NCBI RefSeq assembly: GCF_020178975.1
Contig: NZ_JAHXBU010000040.1
Span: forward strand, 62,001-126,000
Origin: Cesiribacter sp. SM1
GTDB taxonomy: Bacteria; Bacteroidota; Bacteroidia; Cytophagales; Cyclobacteriaceae
Length of the DNA: 64,000 bases
Direction of reading: 5' to 3'
Part shown: piece by piece, positions 59,449 to 64,000 of the stretch
Position numbering within the stretch: position 1 is the stretch's first letter
Layout: the number at the start of each line of letters is the position of its first letter
Translations under genes and position numbers: made by a program
Notes under the pieces: generated by a model
What the model saw: the letters and a program-made list of their open reading frames with translations, nothing else
Told to the model about the DNA's origin: nothing
The model's database searches: none

Positions 59449-60384
59449 GGCTAAAAATCACTTGTGTAATGTATTCATTAAAAGTATCAAAATATCGACA
59501 ATAAGTGCAAGTAAAACATTACATTTTTCTATTATTATGCTTTTATGTCTCTTTTTGATGTGTTCGGGAGCTTGTAAAAGTTTCGTTATTAGGAGCAGGG
59601 TGATGTAATATTGGTTTCTGGATGAGTATTTTGCAGGCAAATTTTATGAATAAAGATGTTTACCCTACAAAACCAAGGGTGGCCACAGCAGGTTTCAGTT
59701 CAGCAGGCAGGTACAACAGCAGTTTTTCTATGTACAACTGAATAAAAACCTGCAAAAGGCCAACGGGGGCATCGGTTATACAATCCTGTGGGAGAATCCT
59801 TCCAGGTGCCAGTGCAATTAATTAGCATACGGGGCGGGTATATAATAGCACTGTCTGGCTATCTGTAGCCTCCGCCACATCCACTGCATTTCTAATAGCA
59901 GCTAGCTAAGCTGTGGAAGATATGTAGCAGTATGCCGAAGCCTCTGTAGGAAACCTGTCGCTGTGTACAGGTGCTGAAGCAGCTTAGGGTATTGGCACAT
60001 GAATTAAAGATTAAAATAGGAGGAACCTGTTCCTCAAGTCTCTCAAACAGTTAATGGCAAGCCTCCTATAACACTTATCCATGATAATTTAGCTCCTCCT
60101 CATTTTTATGGCTGATTTGGATAATAAGTAGCCTTTTTCCAGAAAACAGGCTTCTGTGATGGGTGGTTAGGCCAATTGCTCATAAATAATCCAATAACAG
60201 GCCTGCGTTCTCTGCAGGCTTTGAAATAAGAGCGTTATTCTCTTAAAATCGGGTTCAGGTTTAAGCAGCTATCTCTTTCCGGCTACGGAACCACTTGTGG
60301 CAATAATGTATTCTAGGGAAGAAGGATATGACAAAATAAAGTTGTATCTTTTATGTGATCAGCAAAATAAGAGGCATCAGGCCC
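59449..60384. other. Gene-poor stretch of about 0.9 kb
   Basis: All frames are short here and none shows a family motif. Visible elements are an inverted repeat GAGGAAC/GTTCCTC (60020-60026 with 60029-60035) and an imperfect hairpin with the GCCTGC/GCAGGC core (60201-60206 with 60214-60219). A near-consensus -7 element, TATCTTTT, lies at about 60343 before the next gene. No transposase remnant, tRNA or attachment-site repeat could be seen. It may be a decayed locus or carry an unrecognised RNA. Confidence 0.5.
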
Positions 60385-61656
60385 ATGGCAAAGCTTGCTA
60401 TATATTGGAACAAGCAAATCCGGATCTTACTGGCAATAGCATTGCTGGTAGGGCTGCAGTTGTTGCCGGTTGCAGTCTATAAGGCAGGGGCTCAGATACA
60501 GAGTATTAATTTTTTAGATAGTAAGGCCAGTGTCCAGATTCCTTTCCGGAACATCAATAATCTTATACTTATACCGGTACTGCTCGATAACATGATTCCG
60601 CTGGAATTTTTGCTGGATACAGGCGTTCGTACACCCATCCTGACAGACCGGGTTTACAGCGATATCCTTAACATAAATTATGATCGTAGCCTAAGCCTAA
60701 GAGGGGCAGGTTATGGAACCGATGTGCAGGCTTATGTAGCCTCAAACGTTAGAATGATGTTGCCAAATGTGCAGGTAAGCAACCTGCCCATTCTGGTGCT
60801 GGAAGAGGATTACCTGGAATTAGGCAGTCAGCTGGGAGTGCCCGTACATGGTATCATAGGGTATGAGCTCTTTGCACGCTTTGTTGTAAAGATAGATTAT
60901 GGCAGTAACATGATTACCCTCTATGAGCCGGAGCATTTCAAGGCACCACGTTCCTATGAGCGTTTTGACCTGATGCTGGAAAATACCAAACCCTTTATAC
61001 ATGCAGAAGTAACAGATAAGCTTGGAAAAAAACATACCCTTAAGCTGCTGATCGATACAGGCGCCAGCCATGCTCTTTTACTCCATTCCGACAGGGCCGA
61101 GGTACCCCTGCCAGAGAAAACACTCTATGGTAATCTGGGGCGTGGTCTGCTGGGCGACATAGAGGGCCACATTGGCAGACTTCCAGAACTTAACATTGCT
61201 GAATATACTTTCCATGATGTATTATCTTCTTTTCCCAATGCAGAAAGTTATTCGCTTACCAATCATGAGCAGGAGCGTGACGGAACCCTGGGCGGTGATG
61301 TTCTAAGCAGGTTTACTGTTATCCTGGACTACCCTCACAAAGCTGTATATCTTGATAAGGGAAACAATTACAAACGACCCTTCATTTTTAATAGATCCGG
61401 GCTTACCATTTCTGCCCGTGGCAAAGCACTGGATAGCCTGGTGGTAACAGAAATACGCAAAGACAGTCCTGCAGCGAAGGCGGGTATCCTGAAGAAAGAT
61501 ATCATATTCAAAATTAATGGCATGCGTACCCAGGGTGCGGGTCTTCCCATGGTAGCCGATTTTATGCGCAAACGGGAGGGTAAAAAGCTAAGGGTAGTGA
61601 TATTACGTAACGGTAAAAAGCTGCGAACGCATTTTCGTTTGCGCGATGCTATCTGA
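60385..61656 (+). CDS. Retropepsin-like aspartic protease with a C-terminal PDZ domain
   Basis: The ATG at 60385 is preferred over an in-frame GTG at 60355. The 423-residue protein has an N-terminal hydrophobic signal (about residues 10-35), then two retropepsin-like halves in one chain: LEFLLDTGVRTPIL (DTG about residue 80) and KLLIDTGASHALLL (DTG about 227), each followed by a GxxG/IIGYELF or LGGDVLSRF turn (GIIGYELFARF, TLGGDVLSRFTV). A PDZ domain completes it (about 345-415, VVTEIRKDSPAAKAGILKKDIIFKINGMRT). Both catalytic Asp are intact. It is probably periplasmic; its targets are unknown. Relatives are frequent in Bacteroidota. Confidence 0.88.
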   Translation: MAKLAIYWNKQIRILLAIALLVGLQLLPVAVYKAGAQIQSINFLDSKASVQIPFRNINNLILIPVLLDNMIPLEFLLDTGVRTPILTDRVYSDILNINYDRSLSLRGAGYGTDVQAYVASNVRMMLPNVQVSNLPILVLEEDYLELGSQLGVPVHGIIGYELFARFVVKIDYGSNMITLYEPEHFKAPRSYERFDLMLENTKPFIHAEVTDKLGKKHTLKLLIDTGASHALLLHSDRAEVPLPEKTLYGNLGRGLLGDIEGHIGRLPELNIAEYTFHDVLSSFPNAESYSLTNHEQERDGTLGGDVLSRFTVILDYPHKAVYLDKGNNYKRPFIFNRSGLTISARGKALDSLVVTEIRKDSPAAKAGILKKDIIFKINGMRTQGAGLPMVADFMRKREGKKLRVVILRNGKKLRTHFRLRDAI

Positions 61657-61822
61657 TGCAGTAGTTTTTTCTGCAAGTGCAGATGTCGGAATCTTTTAAC
61701 CAGATGCCACTGATGTTGTTGACATAAGGTGGCATGCTGGATTCCCGGCTAAAGCATTGTACTACTACAGGCGCTGGTAGTTTTTATAAGAGGGCACAGA
61801 AAACTCAATTTTTTAAATTAAG

Positions 61823-62938
61823 GTGAAAGATGTAATAATCATTGGCGGTGGGCTAGCCGGACTTATTGCTTCAATGCAACTGGCTAAAGCAGGCTTAAAC
61901 GTTGTGCTGCTGGAGAAACACCACTATCCCTTTCACAAAGTATGTGGTGAGTACATCTCTAACGAAGTAACTCCTTTTCTGCAATCAATAGATGCTTATC
62001 CCGAAGCATTTAAGCCTGCACAGGTTACCAGTTTCAGGTTAAGCAGCGTAGGTGGGGCAGAAACCACTTTGCCTCTAAGCTTAGGTGGCTTTGGCATAAG
62101 CAGGTATTGCTTTGATGAGTTTCTTAGCAAAAAAGCAGAAGAAGCAGGTGCTCAAGTAAGGCAGGGGGCGCATGTGCAGGAGGTACGCAGGCAGCAGAGC
62201 AGTTTTAAGGTAGTGCTGAGGGGAGGAGAAGAGCTCAGCAGCAGGCTTGTCATTGGGGCCTGGGGTAAGCGCAGCAGGCTGGATAAGCAGCTCGCACGGC
62301 CATTTATGGAGCTGCGATCAGATTTTATAGGTGTAAAATACCATATCAGGGGAGATTTGCCACCCAATGAGATTGCGCTGCATAATTTTCCTGGGGGGTA
62401 CTGTGGCCTTAGTAAGGTAGAAGACAATACCTGGAACCTTTGCTACCTGGGCAGCCGGAGCCGCCTGCGCCACTGGGGTAGTATAGAAGCCATGGAAGAA
62501 AAGGATCTTCAGCAAAATCCGCATCTCAGGAAGATCTTCAGGGAAAACGAGTTTCTCTTTCAGAAGCCACTGGTCATAAACGAAGTGAACTTCAGCTTTA
62601 AACAGGCTGTAGATGGGGGTGTGCTCATGGCAGGAGATGCCTCTGGGCTTATCACACCTCTTTGTGGAAATGGTATGGCCATGGCCATACATGCCGGTAA
62701 AATACTGTCAGAGCTTATAGTAATGCACTACGAGCCAGGCACGAGTGGTAGCCAGGAAAAGCTGGAGCAGGCCTATAAAAATGCCTGGCAAAAACAATTT
62801 GCCAGGCGCTTATGGATGGGGCGTCAGTTTCAGCTGCTCTTTGGGCATCCGCTGTTTTCGGTAGCTGCCCTGCAGTTGCTGCGCTTAAAGCCTTTGGGGC
62901 GCCTGCTGGTAAGGCAAACGCATGGTAAAGTCTTTTAG
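61823..62938 (+). CDS. FAD-dependent oxidoreductase, geranylgeranyl-reductase-like
   Basis: This 371-residue protein starts with GTG at 61823. It has the FAD dinucleotide motif VIIIGGGLAGLIASMQLAKAGLNVVLLEK (residues 4-32), the flavoprotein motif FHKVCGEYIS (about 37-46, as in geranylgeranyl reductases) and the second FAD-binding site GGVLMAGDASGLITPLCGNGMAMAI (about 269-293). Homologues reduce isoprenoid or polyketide-like double bonds; some lie in flexirubin or carotenoid clusters, but no such genes are adjacent. Its stop overlaps that of the convergent DUF4142 gene by 4 bp. Confidence 0.9.
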   Translation: MKDVIIIGGGLAGLIASMQLAKAGLNVVLLEKHHYPFHKVCGEYISNEVTPFLQSIDAYPEAFKPAQVTSFRLSSVGGAETTLPLSLGGFGISRYCFDEFLSKKAEEAGAQVRQGAHVQEVRRQQSSFKVVLRGGEELSSRLVIGAWGKRSRLDKQLARPFMELRSDFIGVKYHIRGDLPPNEIALHNFPGGYCGLSKVEDNTWNLCYLGSRSRLRHWGSIEAMEEKDLQQNPHLRKIFRENEFLFQKPLVINEVNFSFKQAVDGGVLMAGDASGLITPLCGNGMAMAIHAGKILSELIVMHYEPGTSGSQEKLEQAYKNAWQKQFARRLWMGRQFQLLFGHPLFSVAALQLLRLKPLGRLLVRQTHGKVF

Positions 62939-63528
62939 CTACGCGTGTTTCCCATGCTGTTTTTAATCTGGTCGATCTGCTCTTTATGTGTACGAAGAGT
63001 AGGTAAGGTATTATCCACCCACTGCCTCAACTCCTGGTCCTGCACATCGCCCTGCTTGTCTTCAAACTTGCTAATGTCTTCCTCATGGGCTTCAACCATC
63101 AGGTTTACATATTCCTGGTCGAACTCCTGTCCGGAAAGGTTACGAAGCCTGTCTACCTGCTGCTGGTGCTTTTCCATCATAGTAGAAGGAACCTGAATGT
63201 TTTTGTTCTGGGCAATAGATTTTAAGCGCTCATTTGCCTGGCTGTGGTCTTGTACCATCATGCCTCCAAAATCTTTTACCTGCTGATTGTTGGCTTTTTC
63301 CTGGGCAAGCTTTCCTAATTCTACCTCCATCATGCTGCTACTGGCAGCTTCGTTTACAAACTCCCGGGTATTGTCATCTATGCGGCCCTCTTCACCAATT
63401 GCAACAGTTTCCTGGTCGGTGGCAGTAGTATCCTGGTAGCCCTCATTCTGGGCAGTTCTGCGGTCTGGATTACAGGCAGCAGCTAAACTTAGGCAAAAAA
63501 TACCTGCAACAATTATGTTCATTTTCAT
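62935..63528 (-). CDS. DUF4142 lipoprotein (ferritin-like helical domain)
   Basis: This 197-residue protein has a lipoprotein signal (lipobox SLAAAC, about residue 19) and a four-helix DUF4142 domain (about 55-190): EFVNEAASSSMMEVELGKLA, ANNQQVKDFGGMMVQDHSQANERL, QEFDQEYVNLMVEAHEEDISKFE. Paired Glu/His residues (DHSQAN and EAHEEDI) are in place for a possible metal site, though no metal function is proved. Such proteins are common in envelope stress responses. Confidence 0.9.
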   Translation of the reverse strand: MKMNIIVAGIFCLSLAAACNPDRRTAQNEGYQDTTATDQETVAIGEEGRIDDNTREFVNEAASSSMMEVELGKLAQEKANNQQVKDFGGMMVQDHSQANERLKSIAQNKNIQVPSTMMEKHQQQVDRLRNLSGQEFDQEYVNLMVEAHEEDISKFEDKQGDVQDQELRQWVDNTLPTLRTHKEQIDQIKNSMGNTRS

Positions 63529-63557
63529 GTGTTCAAAGCTTGGTTAAAAAATTTCAT

Positions 63558-64000
63558 TCAAAATATGAGTACGATTTTCCCAATGTTTTTGTTTTGCTCC
63601 ATTTCCTGGTGTGCTGCTTCGGCTTGCTGCCAGTTAAAGGTCTTATGAAGAACAGGCTTGAGCTCATCGCGCTCCAGCCGGGGCAGTAAGAAGTCAGAAA
63701 GATCTTTGGTAAGCCCTGCCTGGTAGCTCAGGGAGCGGGAGCGCAGCGTGGAGCCATAAACAGAAATGCGCTTTCGCAAAATGGGAGCCAGGTTTGCTTC
63801 TGTTTTTACCCCTCCCAGGAAGGCCAGCATTATTAAACGGCCATCTACTGCCAAGCTCTGCATGTTTTGCTGCCAGTAATCGGCACCAATAAAATCCACA
63901 ATTACATTTACTCCCTTGCCCCTGGTTTTATCTGCTACAACTTCGGCAAAATCATGCGTTTTATAATCGATAGCTTCGCTGGCGCCAAGGGCTCTGCAGG
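63558..64000 (-). CDS. Zinc-free quinone oxidoreductase (MDR family), C-terminal part
   Basis: The frame is open to the right edge, so only the C-terminal 146 residues are seen. YKTHDFAEVVADKTRGKGVNVIVDFIGADYW, GRLIMLAFLGGVKTEANLAPILRKRISVYGSTLRSRSLSYQ, and the terminal HQEMEQNKNIGKIVLIF match the NADPH-dependent quinone oxidoreductases of the PIG3/QorA branch. The start and the NADPH-binding GxGxxG lie outside the window. Confidence 0.92.
   Translation of the reverse strand, partial: CRALGASEAIDYKTHDFAEVVADKTRGKGVNVIVDFIGADYWQQNMQSLAVDGRLIMLAFLGGVKTEANLAPILRKRISVYGSTLRSRSLSYQAGLTKDLSDFLLPRLERDELKPVLHKTFNWQQAEAAHQEMEQNKNIGKIVLIF

Noticed and set aside
59537-59608. 23-codon frame with a lipobox-like LMCSGAC
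   Set aside because: It is too short for a mature lipoprotein and has no supporting promoter or conservation visible.

Overview
The window is about 64 kb of chromosome from a Bacteroidota bacterium, most likely a gliding or T9SS-bearing member of the Cytophagales. The evidence is the type IX secretion/gliding set (a PorP/SprF-like protein followed by gldK-gldL-gldM-gldN, plus an SprE/PorW lipoprotein elsewhere), lipoprotein-type LptC, an AtpB with a long N-terminal extension, atpD/atpC absent from the atp operon, and -7 promoter elements of the TAnnTTTG type. Genes are dense, often overlap by 4-20 bp, and seldom show Shine-Dalgarno sequences. The genus cannot be fixed from the sequence alone.

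Layout. 1-3.5 kb: the 3' end of guaB, then a partner-switching trio (membrane PP2C phosphatase RsbU-like, STAS antagonist RsbV-like, serine kinase RsbW-like). 3.6-9.3 kb: three overlapping periplasmic SurA/PpiC-type chaperone genes followed by a MoxR ATPase. 9.3-16.7 kb: a UDG-fold protein and then a minus-strand run (Rho-N-like small protein, degenerate Rieske lipoprotein, 3-hydroxyacyl-CoA dehydrogenase, pheS, DUF2459, GNAT, chromate transporter, 2OG-Fe(II) oxygenase). 16.8-22.6 kb: a lipoprotein, a BamA/TamA-like barrel, a WecA-type transferase, a DUF4271 membrane protein and hemD. 22.6-28.3 kb: porP/sprF and gldKLMN. 28.4-35.4 kb (minus): uvrC, a class A penicillin-binding protein, sprE/porW. 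35.4-42.7 kb: a membrane-anchored M23 peptidase, a bactofilin, an AtpI-like gene and atpB-E-F-H-A-G. 42.7-50.2 kb: a UbiA-like membrane protein, an L,D-transpeptidase, radA, a secreted hydrolase, purE-purK. 50.5-58.4 kb: coaX, an outer-membrane protein, a TPR protein, lptC, a small membrane protein, a CNNM/CBS protein and a PpiD-like foldase. 58.4-64 kb: DUF493, a TerB-like protein, a gene-poor stretch of about 0.9 kb, a retropepsin-PDZ protein, a FAD reductase, DUF4142 and the 3' part of a quinone oxidoreductase.

Much of the window serves the cell envelope. Four SurA/PpiD-type chaperones, a BamA-like barrel, LptC, PBP1A, an L,D-transpeptidase and an M23 peptidase handle outer membrane and wall; the PorP, GldKLMN and SprE proteins form the motor/secretion machine that crosses them. 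The best candidates for less described biology are: (a) the M23 peptidase + bactofilin pair fused by gene overlap to the ATP synthase operon; (b) intrinsic-terminator-like hairpins placed 6-13 nt before several start codons; (c) degenerate heptamer (7-bp) repeat arrays between genes, one with an inverted copy in front of the MoxR gene; (d) a Rieske-fold lipoprotein that has lost the usual cluster ligands; and (e) a membrane RsbU-RsbV-RsbW switch without a linked sigma factor. No CRISPR array, tRNA, rRNA, insertion sequence, prophage or defence island was seen.
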